From assembly GCA_024233345.1 (NCBI GenBank), contig JACKPT010000006.1, positions 62,001 to 126,000 on the forward strand: a DNA stretch of 64,000 nt, read 5' to 3'. Source of the stretch: Verrucomicrobiota bacterium. Its GTDB lineage: Bacteria; Verrucomicrobiota; Kiritimatiellia; CAIVKH01. Made by a program: the position numbers and the translations under genes. Below are positions 33,675 to 42,854 of the stretch, in pieces. Numbering within the stretch: the stretch's first letter is position 1; each line of letters starts with the position of its first letter. The notes beneath the pieces were generated by a model. It had not been told where the DNA came from and did not search any database. It saw only the letters and a program-made list of their open reading frames with translations.

Positions 33675-36600
33675 ATGATAAAGCATACCATGATCGTTTC
33701 CGTGATAGCTGGCGTGTTGCTGACCGCCCAAGCAGGCGCCTACGAGATCTACTCGGCCAAAAAAGGCGTGGGGCAAACAAGCGGCGGAAACGGGATGTCC
33801 CCGCGGATTCAAAAGAACCGGATCGAAACCTTGCGGTGCAGTTGGTATTACACATGGGGCATCAACACGCGAAACGCCATCGTGGACCCCATGGTCGAGT
33901 TTGTTCCCATGAAATGGGGGGGCAACTCACTCCCGGGCAGCAACACGATGACCGAAGATTTGGCTGCGCTTTTTACCCCGGAATGGGCTGGCTTTACCCC
34001 GGTCACTCACTTCTTGGGATTCAATGAGCCCGAGCATGTCGAACAGTCCAACGTATCGGTTGCCCATGCCTTGAGCGTCTGGCCGCTTCTGGAGGCGGCG
34101 GCGGCCTCGAACGGAATTTCTTCGATCGGAAGTCCAGGCTGCACGGGCGCGGACGGACAAGATGGTCAATGGGTGACGAATTTCATGACCCAGGCCGGCA
34201 CGCAGGGGCTGCAGGTTGACTTCATGTCTTTCCACTCGTATCCGGAGCCGACCAGCTCGACCATGCTATCCGAAGCCGCGACGTACTATAGCCGTTACGG
34301 CCGGGATGTATGGCTCACGGAGTTCAATGCGGCGGATTGGACGGCGCCCAATAATTACACCCACGAGCAATCGTATACGTGGATGGCGGAAATGCTTCAC
34401 CGCCTGGAGAGCACACCCTATATCAAGCGCTATGCGATCTTCCCATGGGATGCCACCTATGGCACACAAGCATCAGCATCGCACATCTTTGAGATTGATG
34501 TACCCAGCCCCGGGGTGACGAATCGCACCGCAATTCCCACCCCGCTCGGAAAACTGTATGCCGTTTATCGGTCGTCCGACATCGACGGACCCTATCCCGG
34601 GGTCACCTACTACCTCCACAACAAGGGCAACCACCGACGCCTCTGGCATGACGGAGTGACCCCGTCAACCGCTGATGTTTATACGGAAGGCGCCTCCGTG
34701 GATTTCAGGCTCGTCGATGCCGGCAGCGGCCGTTTCTACATCGTGAACACCGACGGCGCGAACCAGCGACTGGGCTACGACGGGACCAACCTCTTTTGGA
34801 GCAGCAACAACACCGGCGGCTCCGACCTGTGGAGTCTTATCGACAACGCCAACGGATGGAAGTATATCCGCCATGCCGGCACCGGGAGGCGGCTTGGCAC
34901 GGCGGGCGGATCCGCCCTGACGACGGGCTCCCCCACCGCCACAGCGGACACCTACAACTGGGCATTCATACGCTCGAATACCGGGGAATTCCCGTGGACC
35001 CCGCTGGTCAGCGACGACTTCGAGTCCGGGGGCTGGGGCAACTGGGTGGATGGCGGAATCGACGCGTCCCTGGGCGGCATTTACTCCGCCAACGGCTCGC
35101 CCTGCATCAAGCTGCAGGACAACAGCGGCGTGGATTCGTCCACATGGCTGGCGAGCTCTCTGGATCTGACCGGGTACTCCGTGGTCACGATAGACTTCTC
35201 CTACATCGCGGTCGGCATGGAAAGCGGGGAGAATTTCCTGCTGCAATTCAGTGCCGATGGCGGCTCGACATGGACCACCATCACCAACTACGTCAGCGGC
35301 ACGGATTTCGACAACGCAATCCACATGCACCCCACTGTGACTATCGGCACCAACGACGTCCCCTTCACGACCAACGCGAACATCCGCTTTCAATGCGATG
35401 CCAGCGCCGACGACGACGCCGTCTTCATCGACGACATCGGTATCTACGGTTACGCCGATGTGGTGACCACCTATGAACCATTTTTCTGGGCGAGCCCGAT
35501 GGCCGCCGAAGATGCCTTGATCGATTCGACCTACAATCGTTCTATCGTCGGCGCCGCCGCCGATCTCGACAACGATACGTTGTCTTATGAGAAAACAGCA
35601 GGTCCGGCCTGGCTGACGATCGCGACCAATGGTGTGCTTTCGGGCACCCCGACCGCCGGAGATATCGGTCTCAACACCTTCACCGTCGAAGTCTCCGACG
35701 TAGACGGCGGCCGAGCCTCGGCGACTCTGGACATCCTGGTCAAGTCCGGCGCCATGCTGGTCGGCGACGCAACATGCAACGGCAACTTCAACGCCAACCC
35801 CGGCGTCGCAGTGGACTTTGCCAGCACCCCGTCATGGTACAATCTCGGCGGCGCGCAGACCGTGGAATGCACACGCAGCAACCTGCCCTATGACGCATCC
35901 CAGAATGCAGTGTTGACCAGCGATAAGATCTTCGCGGTGGATACGGAACATACACTCACTATGGGCGAGCGCTTCGACCTACGCTATGTATGGCGGGATG
36001 CATCGGGCTGGCTCGACGGCGTTGACCAACTGAGCGTCTCCCTCTTCGTCACCGATGACGACACCCTGTTTGGCGTGCGGTCGAATCTGGTGCAGGATTG
36101 GTCCGGCCTCTCCACCGTGGACAGCGCCTACGAATCCGTCGAACGCACCGGGGTGTACACCGCGACGGCATCCGTCGCAGGCAAGCGGTTGTTTGCCGCC
36201 ATCGAGGCCCCGTCTGCCTCCGGCTTCGCCCGGTTGGACAATTTCGAACTGATTCTCGTGGGGGAGAATCCCCCGTATTTCTGGTCGGACCCGATGACGG
36301 TTGCGGATGCGGTGGTCGATACGTCCTTCAACCATTCGATCGCCGGCAGCGCCGCCGATATCAACGAGGATCCGCTGACCTACGCGAAGGTGGGCGGTCC
36401 GGACTGGCTGAATCTTGCCGGAAATGGCGTCCTGTCCGGCACGCCGACCTGGCGGGATGTCGGAACGAATGCCTTTACCGTGCAGGTTGGCGACGGCAAG
36501 GGCGGTTTCAGCACAGCGACCCTGATGATCCGGGTCAAGTTCACCGAGGTTCTGGTGGGCGGACCCACCAGGAACGGGGACTTCAATGCCAACCCAGGCG

Positions 36601-37475
36601 TCGCCGTGGATTTTGCCGGTACCGCGGCATGGTACAACCTCGGCAGTTCACAGACCGTGGAGTGCACCAAGAGCAACCTGCCCTATGATGATAACTCCCA
36701 GAATGCCGTCTTGACCGGGGGCAGAAATTTCGGGGTGGACACAGAGCATGCTATCGCCGCAGGAGACTCCTTTGACCTCCGCTATGTGTGGCGGGATGCC
36801 TTCAACTGGGTGGATGAAGCCGACCAGATCACGGTTTCGCTCTTCATCACGGACGACGACACCCTCACAGGCATGCGTTCGAACCTGGTGCAGACTCTTT
36901 CCGGCCTTTCATCGATGGACAACACGTACGAGTCGGTGGAACGCGGCGGGATCTACACCGCAACCGCCGCGATTGCCGGCAAGCGTCTTTTCGCTGCCAT
37001 CGAGACAGACGCTTCCGGATTCGCCCGTCTGGATAATTTTGAACTGATCGTTTCGCCAGAAATCGCGCCGGGATACGATGCCTGGGGAATGAGCCACGGC
37101 ATGACCGGGATTCTGGCGCTGGCGACCAATGACTACGATGCCGACACCTGGAATAATCTGCTGGAGTACAGCCTGGCCGGCAACCCCACCAATCCACTGG
37201 TCACCGGTATGGAGCCCATCTTGGCGGGTCTTGGCCAGAGCGGAGGAACGAGTGGGGTTGTCTATGTCCACCTGCAGCGAACCAACCCGATCCCTGGACT
37301 CACCTACACGCTCCTGCAGACGAAAAACCTCCTGAACCAGCCATGGAGCAACTGCGTGGACACGGTGGTCACGGGTACGGGTCCGGCGCCGGACAGCGAC
37401 TTCATCACGGTCACCAACTGGATCCCCACCAACGGAAAGACCGTGGAATTCATCGGATTGCAGATCGGACCGTGA
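33675..37475 (+). CDS. Secreted GH128-like glycosidase with ricin-like, Ig and repeat modules
   Basis: A 1266-residue secreted protein. The signal peptide is about 1-22. The catalytic core (25-310) matches the GH128/Asl1-like family, whose members are beta-1,3-glucanases: KGVGQTS...WYYTWG opening, FLGFNEPE with probable acid/base Glu118, and WLTEFN with probable nucleophile Glu216. Residues about 305-430 look like a ricin-type beta-trefoil and 440-595 a MAM/jelly-roll-like domain. Then two units follow, each a He_PIG-type Ig domain (SGTPT motif) followed by one copy of the roughly 160-residue NGDFN module described in the findings (nt 35755-36258 and 36547-37050). The C-terminal 80 residues are the YTLLQTKNL...W domain shared with other big proteins here. 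The two Ig-module units are internal duplicates. Confidence 0.82.
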   Translation: MIKHTMIVSVIAGVLLTAQAGAYEIYSAKKGVGQTSGGNGMSPRIQKNRIETLRCSWYYTWGINTRNAIVDPMVEFVPMKWGGNSLPGSNTMTEDLAALFTPEWAGFTPVTHFLGFNEPEHVEQSNVSVAHALSVWPLLEAAAASNGISSIGSPGCTGADGQDGQWVTNFMTQAGTQGLQVDFMSFHSYPEPTSSTMLSEAATYYSRYGRDVWLTEFNAADWTAPNNYTHEQSYTWMAEMLHRLESTPYIKRYAIFPWDATYGTQASASHIFEIDVPSPGVTNRTAIPTPLGKLYAVYRSSDIDGPYPGVTYYLHNKGNHRRLWHDGVTPSTADVYTEGASVDFRLVDAGSGRFYIVNTDGANQRLGYDGTNLFWSSNNTGGSDLWSLIDNANGWKYIRHAGTGRRLGTAGGSALTTGSPTATADTYNWAFIRSNTGEFPWTPLVSDDFESGGWGNWVDGGIDASLGGIYSANGSPCIKLQDNSGVDSSTWLASSLDLTGYSVVTIDFSYIAVGMESGENFLLQFSADGGSTWTTITNYVSGTDFDNAIHMHPTVTIGTNDVPFTTNANIRFQCDASADDDAVFIDDIGIYGYADVVTTYEPFFWASPMAAEDALIDSTYNRSIVGAAADLDNDTLSYEKTAGPAWLTIATNGVLSGTPTAGDIGLNTFTVEVSDVDGGRASATLDILVKSGAMLVGDATCNGNFNANPGVAVDFASTPSWYNLGGAQTVECTRSNLPYDASQNAVLTSDKIFAVDTEHTLTMGERFDLRYVWRDASGWLDGVDQLSVSLFVTDDDTLFGVRSNLVQDWSGLSTVDSAYESVERTGVYTATASVAGKRLFAAIEAPSASGFARLDNFELILVGENPPYFWSDPMTVADAVVDTSFNHSIAGSAADINEDPLTYAKVGGPDWLNLAGNGVLSGTPTWRDVGTNAFTVQVGDGKGGFSTATLMIRVKFTEVLVGGPTRNGDFNANPGVAVDFAGTAAWYNLGSSQTVECTKSNLPYDDNSQNAVLTGGRNFGVDTEHAIAAGDSFDLRYVWRDAFNWVDEADQITVSLFITDDDTLTGMRSNLVQTLSGLSSMDNTYESVERGGIYTATAAIAGKRLFAAIETDASGFARLDNFELIVSPEIAPGYDAWGMSHGMTGILALATNDYDADTWNNLLEYSLAGNPTNPLVTGMEPILAGLGQSGGTSGVVYVHLQRTNPIPGLTYTLLQTKNLLNQPWSNCVDTVVTGTGPAPDSDFITVTNWIPTNGKTVEFIGLQIGP

Positions 37476-37920
37476 CCGCCCTCTTGGTGCGGACCGTTAT
37501 CACTGGCGAACATCACCACCGTATTGCTCTCGATGCCCAGCTCATCCAGGAGCACAAGGACCTCGCCCACCCCGTTGTCGAGACGCTCCATCATCGCGGG
37601 AAACGCTGCAATGGGATTCCGCACCCTGGAGCCGGAATAGGTCGAAACCACATCATCGAACTGGCGATAAAGCCTGCGGTACTTGTCATAAAGTTCCCGG
37701 GGAGCCTGCATGGCGGCGTGCGGGATGGTGACCGGAAGGTAACAAAATAATGTCCGGGCGCGATTCGCACGGATGAAGTCCAAAGCAGCCTTGATGATCA
37801 GGTCATGGGCGTAGGTGTACCCGTCGAGCCCAACCTTCACCCGGTTATGCCAGAGGTGATCCGGGTAGTCGTTGTGGGTGAACCGCATGCCCTTGGCGGC
37901 CAATCGGTCAATGGATCCCG
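37472..37920 (-). pseudogene. Arylsulfatase remnant, truncated at both ends with an internal deletion
   Basis: The minus-strand frame reads IDRLAAKGMRFTHNDYP, then jumps to GLDGYTYAHDLIIKAALDFI, FCYLPVTIPHAAMQAP, AAFPAMMERLDNGVGEV and VMFASDNGPHQEGGH. All of these are recognisable arylsulfatase segments. Between the first and second blocks the catalytic CxPSR region and about 100 residues are missing. The N-terminal signal peptide and metal Asp pair are absent, and the sequence ends at the stop codon of the GH128 gene. This is a dead gene, not a short functional one. It may have been cut when the GH128 gene was inserted or duplicated. Flanks up to 38078 show nothing else. Confidence 0.8.
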
Positions 37921-38078
37921 GTTGTCGAAGTTCATCGCCTGCCCGATTTGTGCTGCGTGCGCACGGAAATGCCCCGGGCAGATACTCAGAGAACTGGTGC
38001 ACACACCCGCATGAAAAAGAGGAAGCGACGGGGGCGTCGTGCGCCCTCCGCCGCTCTCTCCCATGCGTAGGTCAATAA

Positions 38079-38753
38079 TTATCCGCGCTTGCGAATGACC
38101 GCGAGAACGACGAGGCCCAGGCTGAACAGCGCCAGGGTACCCGGTTCCGGTACCACGGCGACCACGATGTTATCCACCCGGGCAAAATCGCCGCTGCCCA
38201 AGCCGCCATTGATCCCATAGGTTTGGATAAACAGCGTGCGGCCCGCCGCCGACGCCGAGACCGCCGCAGTCTGCCCAGAAACAGACTCCCAGGTCGCTGC
38301 GGTCGTCACCTTATCCAGAACCCACTCCCGCCAGATTTCCGTGCCGGTCACCGCGTTGTCGTTGTCATAAGCAGCCACCGCGACACGAACCTGGTCGTTG
38401 GCCTCCCAACCCGCAGCGTCACGCCAGTCGTAGCTGATGTTGAAATAGTCACCAAGCTGAAGCGTGTAACCGGTATTGACGGAATGAACGACTGCGCCGC
38501 CCAGTCCGTTGTCCGAAATCACCGCGTTCCAGCCGGACGCGGGGGCAGCCGACAATGTGTCGTTCACGGCGGTCGCGGTTTGGTTGCCGGTTCCGATGTT
38601 GTACCAATTTGGCGTCTGGTCGAAGGTTCGGGCCCCCGACCCCGTCGCACTGGTGTCGAAGGCTCCGTTCAAGTTTGTGGCATCCATGATGATGTCGGCG
38701 CGAATGGCGGCCGCCGACATACATACCAGTGCCGTTACAATTGCTCTCTTCAT
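38079..38753 (-). CDS. PEP-CTERM surface protein with one NGDFN-type module
   Basis: A 224-residue protein: a signal peptide (1-19), one beta-rich module, and a C-terminal sorting signal VVPEPGTLALFSLGLVVLAV followed by IRKRG. That tripartite tail (PEP motif, hydrophobic helix, basic end) marks PEP-CTERM proteins processed by an exosortase, which should be encoded elsewhere. The body is a diverged copy of the repeat module of its neighbours (LNGAFDT...NWYNIGTG...YDWRDAAGW...DFARVDNI). It therefore appears to be a single-module, wall/EPS-sorted version of the larger proteins. It is just upstream of the sulfatase pseudogene and downstream of the three-module protein on the same strand. Confidence 0.85.
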   Translation of the reverse strand: MKRAIVTALVCMSAAAIRADIIMDATNLNGAFDTSATGSGARTFDQTPNWYNIGTGNQTATAVNDTLSAAPASGWNAVISDNGLGGAVVHSVNTGYTLQLGDYFNISYDWRDAAGWEANDQVRVAVAAYDNDNAVTGTEIWREWVLDKVTTAATWESVSGQTAAVSASAAGRTLFIQTYGINGGLGSGDFARVDNIVVAVVPEPGTLALFSLGLVVLAVIRKRG

Positions 38754-38832
38754 GCCTCGTCCTTTCTGTTTCTCTTGTGCTCAATCATATACCTGTGTGG
38801 GCGCCGGTCCCGTCCTCTGCGCAGCCAGCCGG

Positions 38833-40818
38833 TCATTTCGGCGAATCCACCACCCGGAGAGCGTACGAAGGTCCGGCACCTGGTGCTCCGAAGACCATGA
38901 CATTGGTGCCATCGGCGAAGCTGTTTGTGATCAAAGTCACCGGAATCCACACTTGTGGTTCGGCCAAGAGATCCGTGGTGTATTCAACTGCAGGCTCATG
39001 CGTAGAGACGCCGGTGGCGTGCAGGGTGAACGACGGACCCAAGGTGAACGTGGTCACGGAAACCATGTGCGCAAGGGCTGTGCCCGGATTGGCCAGTAAT
39101 TGCACGTCATCGACCGGCGCGAAATCGTCGCCGTCGCCGTTTCCGTCCTGCACATCGATGAGCATAAACAACCGCTTGCCAATAAATGCCCCGGTGGCAG
39201 CGGGTGAATCCGCCTCCATCATCTCAAAGGTGTTGCTCAGCGTGGAGGCCCCCGACAGCAGGGACGCAAGCACGGTCTGGGTTCCCCCGATCTTGTCGTT
39301 GTCGGTCACGAACATTCGGACCTCGACCTGATCGGCAGGATCCCAGCCATTGCCGTCCTTCCACACCAGACTGACCCGGAAAACGTCGCCTGAACCGATG
39401 GTGTACACCGGATTGATGGACAGGATACGATTGGAACTCGAAGCGGCTACCCCGAAGCGGGTGCCGTCGAATGGATCATTGGTGCGGGTGCACTCTGCGG
39501 TCTGGCCCTGTGCACCCAGATTCCACCAACTGGGAGTCTGCTCAAACGTGCGGCTGATTGCGTCGGACGTGTCTTCATTGAAGTCACCGTTGTTCACCCC
39601 GGGACCGACAAGTACTTCATCGGCCGGAGGATTGACGACCAGTTCGAGGTTGTCGAACCGGACGAAATCGTTGGCATCACCGTTGGCATCGTCGATGTAC
39701 AAGCCGGCAAAGAGTTTCTTGCCCGCCCAGGCGGGGTCCGCAGGGGTGGATACGCCGGATTCCTCCTGATATTGATTGTCGTTATTCGACAGCAGGGAGA
39801 CCATGCTGGCGACTACGGTCTGGTTGCCAAGGATTCCGTCGTTATCGGTGACAAACAGCCTGATTTCCACCCGATCCTGAGCATCATCAAACCCGCTCGC
39901 ATCCCGCCAATCGTAGCGAACCCGGAACACATCACCCGGACGCACGACATAATCCGTGCTCTGAGCGGGCACCCGGGATCCGGACGAATTCAGCACCGCA
40001 TTCCGGGTATTGTCCACCGGAAGGTTGGTGCGCGTACACTCGAGCGACTGGTCGATGCCGGTTCCAATATTGTACCAACCTGGGGTGACGTCAAAATTCC
40101 GTGAATCGGTCGTCGACACATCGTCATTGAAGTCGCCGTTCCGCACCCCTGGTCCAATCAGGGTCTCACTGACCGGATCAGGATTCACCGTCAGTTCAAA
40201 GTTGTCCAACTGCGCAAAATCATTGGTGTCTCCGTTCCCATCCATGATGTACAGGCCCACAAACAGCGTTTTTCCGACTGCGGCAGGTGCGACCACGGGG
40301 GTGATTGCGGTTTCGGCCTGGTAGGCGTTCGAGCTGGCGGATGCTTCCGATAACAGGCTCGCCACCATAGTCTGGGTGCCGCCGATCAAGTCGGTATCCG
40401 TCACAAAGAGTCGGACCTCTACCCGGTCAGCGGGGTTCCACTGGAACCCATCGCGCCACTCGTATCGCACCTGGAAAAAGTCACCGATCTGGTTGGTGTA
40501 TCCGGTGTTTTGTGCGTGCACCCGGTTCCCGTCGGACGACAAGACAGCGTGGCGCGACCCATCAACCGGTAGATTGGTCCGGGTGCATTCTACACTCTGG
40601 TCCGAGCCGCTCCCGATATTGAACCAGTTGGGGGTCACATCGAAGTTCCGCGAATCGGTTGAAGATACATCCGCATTAAAGTCCCCATTGCGTACCCCCG
40701 CGCCAATTAGGACCGTTTCCGCAGCAACATGACACGAAAACCCGATCGTCGCGACCAGTACGACTGCCCACCTTTTGATTACTCCCGTCTGCCTGTTCAC
40801 CCATGCTCCTGTCATCAT
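38833..40818 (-). CDS. Secreted protein of three tandem NGDFN modules
   Basis: About 661 residues with a signal peptide and no catalytic domain. The body is three tandem copies of one module. Each starts near [IV]GxGV-NGDF, contains a tryptophan-rich TPxWxNxG strand, a CTRTN-P-DG strand, a YxWRD or VWKDG strand and a FVTDxD strand, and ends F-x-DN/DD-E/QL. Approximate positions are 40715-40195, 40175-39635 and 39615-39095. The C-terminal 80 residues (YTTDLLAEPQVWIPV...YALRVVD) are the shared end domain. GGGAGG sits before three ATG codons in a row; 40818 or 40815 are best spaced. A surface adhesin or glycan-binding role is possible, but no function is known to me. Confidence 0.75.
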   Translation of the reverse strand: MMTGAWVNRQTGVIKRWAVVLVATIGFSCHVAAETVLIGAGVRNGDFNADVSSTDSRNFDVTPNWFNIGSGSDQSVECTRTNLPVDGSRHAVLSSDGNRVHAQNTGYTNQIGDFFQVRYEWRDGFQWNPADRVEVRLFVTDTDLIGGTQTMVASLLSEASASSNAYQAETAITPVVAPAAVGKTLFVGLYIMDGNGDTNDFAQLDNFELTVNPDPVSETLIGPGVRNGDFNDDVSTTDSRNFDVTPGWYNIGTGIDQSLECTRTNLPVDNTRNAVLNSSGSRVPAQSTDYVVRPGDVFRVRYDWRDASGFDDAQDRVEIRLFVTDNDGILGNQTVVASMVSLLSNNDNQYQEESGVSTPADPAWAGKKLFAGLYIDDANGDANDFVRFDNLELVVNPPADEVLVGPGVNNGDFNEDTSDAISRTFEQTPSWWNLGAQGQTAECTRTNDPFDGTRFGVAASSSNRILSINPVYTIGSGDVFRVSLVWKDGNGWDPADQVEVRMFVTDNDKIGGTQTVLASLLSGASTLSNTFEMMEADSPAATGAFIGKRLFMLIDVQDGNGDGDDFAPVDDVQLLANPGTALAHMVSVTTFTLGPSFTLHATGVSTHEPAVEYTTDLLAEPQVWIPVTLITNSFADGTNVMVFGAPGAGPSYALRVVDSPK

Positions 40819-40941
40819 CATACCCTCCCGGTACCAACCGCGATCGGGCCGGCACCGCCACCCCGACACATCGATACCATTTTATTTATTCGATCACACA
40901 CATCCGTCATGTTCCGACTTACCCTGCCTCCAACCTAGCCC

Positions 40942-42498
40942 TCACAGGTCCGCCAGCGGTACGCTGCGGTCGCTGCGAATGGTTCGATTGTACGCCTTAA
41001 GCATCGCGGCAATACGGTCGGCTTGGTCAGGCTCCTTGACGAGGTCCTTCCTTTCGCCCGGATCCTCGGCCAAGTTGAATAGATTCCGGGGAGCATGATC
41101 CTTGGTGACCACCAGTTTCCAGGAACCCACCCGAAATGCCCGCGTCGAGCTCTGCCCCCATTCCGGTTCGTTGTTCGACTGAATGAGCAATTCGTCTCGC
41201 TGGTGGCCGGCCTCCCGGTTCTGTAAGACACCGAGAAACGAGAAACTATCCAGTGCCTCGTTGCGGGCCAGCGCGTGTCCGGTCAGTTCGGCCAGAGTGG
41301 CGTAGAGGTCTTGCAGGCCAATCAGTGCATCCGATCGGACGCCCGGCGGGACAGGCGAGGCGTCGGTGCCGTCACCCCACCTGACGATCAGCGGAACCCG
41401 GTGGCCGCCCTCCCAGACCTGGCCCTTGCCGCCTTTCAAGTTGCCGCTGGAGTTGTGGCTGGTATCGCCTTCCTGACGCTGGGACCAGCAGAGTCCGCCG
41501 TTGTCGCTGGTAAAGATGATCAGGGTGTTGTCCAGCTCGCCGGCCGCCCGGATCCGGTCCATGAGCAAGCCAAGGGTCACATTGCCTTCAAAAATAATGT
41601 CCAGGTGTGGGGAATGACCGCTGGCGCCATCGATCTTGACCCCGCCCAGTTCTTCCGGCGGCGTATGCGGCGTGTGGCAACTCTGACTGCTGTAATACAA
41701 GAGGAAGGGCTTGCGGGAACCGCCCGCCGATTGGGCGGCATAGTGTCGGTCGAGAAATTCGAGGGCGTGGTGAGTCAGGTTGGGTCCCACGGCGGAACTA
41801 TCCCAGTCCGGCATGCCCCAGCCAGTCGCCTTGACGGCCGAGCGGCCATAGGTTCCCTTTTCCCAGGTAATTATTTCGGCGGGATTTCCGAGCAGACGCC
41901 CATTTTCAAAGTAGGCATAAGGGGGGCCCTGGATTCCCTGCGGCAGTGAATATACGTAATCGAATCCCTTGGTCTGTAACCCTTCCGGCATCGGTTGCGA
42001 GAAGTCCACCTCGTCCGGAGTGTATTTCCACTTTTGAAACACCTTCCCGGTCGCAGCTTCGATCAGACCGCCTCCGAGATGCTCCTTGCCGAAAAACGCC
42101 GTGTCATAGCCTTGTCGGCCAAGCATGTCCGCCAAGGTTTTCTGGCCGGGTCGGATCTGGGAGGGGCGCTGCACTGTCCAAGTACCGTTGGGCTCGCGTC
42201 CCCGCCAGGGAAAATTCCCGGTGAGAATGCTATACCGGGTCGGGGCACAAACCGCAGCGGGCGAATGCGCATCCGTAAACACCATGCCCTCCCTGGCCAG
42301 TTGCTCGACATGGGGCAACTCGACTTTGCAGTGTTCGTCATAGACCCGCGTATCGCCGATGCCCATGTCATCCATCAGGAATATCAGCACGTTGGGCGGA
42401 GACACAATCGTCTCCGCTTCTGCCCGACACACAGGCCACCCAACCGCACACCCCGACAGGATTCCCAGTAGCATCGCACTGCGTATCGATTCTCTCAT
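40942..42498 (-). CDS. Sulfatase lipoprotein
   Basis: A 518-residue S1 sulfatase. The N-terminus MRESIRSAMLLGILSGC ends in a lipobox (LSGC, Cys17), so this one is probably lipid-anchored, unlike the other sulfatases here. FLMDDMGIGDT gives the metal Asp pair; CAPTRYSILTG carries formylglycine precursor Cys84 with Thr in place of Ser at the fourth position, which is tolerated in the family. FGKEHLGGG and FTSDNGGLCW are present. It diverges from the third GH50 gene across 356 bases containing two candidate operator elements, suggesting joint control of a sulfatase and an agarase-type enzyme for a second time in this window. Confidence 0.9.
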   Translation of the reverse strand: MRESIRSAMLLGILSGCAVGWPVCRAEAETIVSPPNVLIFLMDDMGIGDTRVYDEHCKVELPHVEQLAREGMVFTDAHSPAAVCAPTRYSILTGNFPWRGREPNGTWTVQRPSQIRPGQKTLADMLGRQGYDTAFFGKEHLGGGLIEAATGKVFQKWKYTPDEVDFSQPMPEGLQTKGFDYVYSLPQGIQGPPYAYFENGRLLGNPAEIITWEKGTYGRSAVKATGWGMPDWDSSAVGPNLTHHALEFLDRHYAAQSAGGSRKPFLLYYSSQSCHTPHTPPEELGGVKIDGASGHSPHLDIIFEGNVTLGLLMDRIRAAGELDNTLIIFTSDNGGLCWSQRQEGDTSHNSSGNLKGGKGQVWEGGHRVPLIVRWGDGTDASPVPPGVRSDALIGLQDLYATLAELTGHALARNEALDSFSFLGVLQNREAGHQRDELLIQSNNEPEWGQSSTRAFRVGSWKLVVTKDHAPRNLFNLAEDPGERKDLVKEPDQADRIAAMLKAYNRTIRSDRSVPLADL

Positions 42499-42551
42499 GG
42501 CTGCTTGTCCTTATTCACCGTGTGTACCCTTCCGTCACCGCTCCAACAAGA

Positions 42552-42589
42552 TTGCGTATTTGTATTGGAATAATTGCACTATAGTGCGG
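42552..42589 (+). promoter_or_regulatory. Pair of candidate operator elements with a 12-bp palindrome
   Basis: TTGCGTATTTGTATTG (42552-42567) and TTGCACTATAGTGCGG (42574-42589) start 22 bases apart, about two helical turns. The second contains the perfect palindrome GCACTATAGTGC (42576-42587). They resemble the elements at 14430, 33579, 45958 and 58068. AraC-type proteins often bind paired direct sites, which would fit, but binding is inferred. Confidence 0.4.
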
Positions 42590-42695
42590 AGCTAACTGTT
42601 TGTAAACCTTCTTTTCATTTTTTCTCACCCCCCCGCGTGGCGGCACCAAGTCATATCAATCCGACCGCCAAAGCGAGGCGGGAAGGGCAACTTCA

Positions 42696-42717
42696 CCCGG
42701 ATGGCATCCGGGATTTT
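42696..42717 (+). terminator. Terminator-like hairpin in the GH50 leader, possible attenuator
   Basis: CCCGGAT (42696-42702), loop GGC and ATCCGGG (42706-42712) form a perfect 7-bp stem followed by ATTTT on the plus strand. It lies 138 bases before the GH50 start. As there is no plus-strand gene upstream to terminate, it could attenuate the leader transcript, or be chance. Confidence 0.3.
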
Positions 42718-42854
42718 ACACCAGGCAACACTTGCATTATGTTCTCCTTTACAGTGCACCAATACGCGATGACCTGCGGGCAGGCCCAGCGGGATCAAGG
42801 ACCGAACAAGAAGTGGACCCGGAAATCTGTATCGTGTGAACGGAAGTGAGACCC

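Larger units (their letters stand above)
42499..42854. other. 356-bp divergent regulatory region
   Basis: No coding sequence is supported in this gap between the sulfatase lipoprotein and the GH50 gene. It holds two TTGC-N6-GT elements (42552-42567 and 42574-42589) near the sulfatase side. A terminator-like hairpin (42696-42717) lies in what would be the GH50 leader. Confidence 0.6.

Noticed and set aside
37304..38002. The sulfatase-like minus-strand frame as an intact short gene
   Set aside because: It lacks the CxPSR region, metal Asp pair and signal peptide, and its N- and C-terminal tails are non-homologous read-through, so it is listed as a pseudogene.
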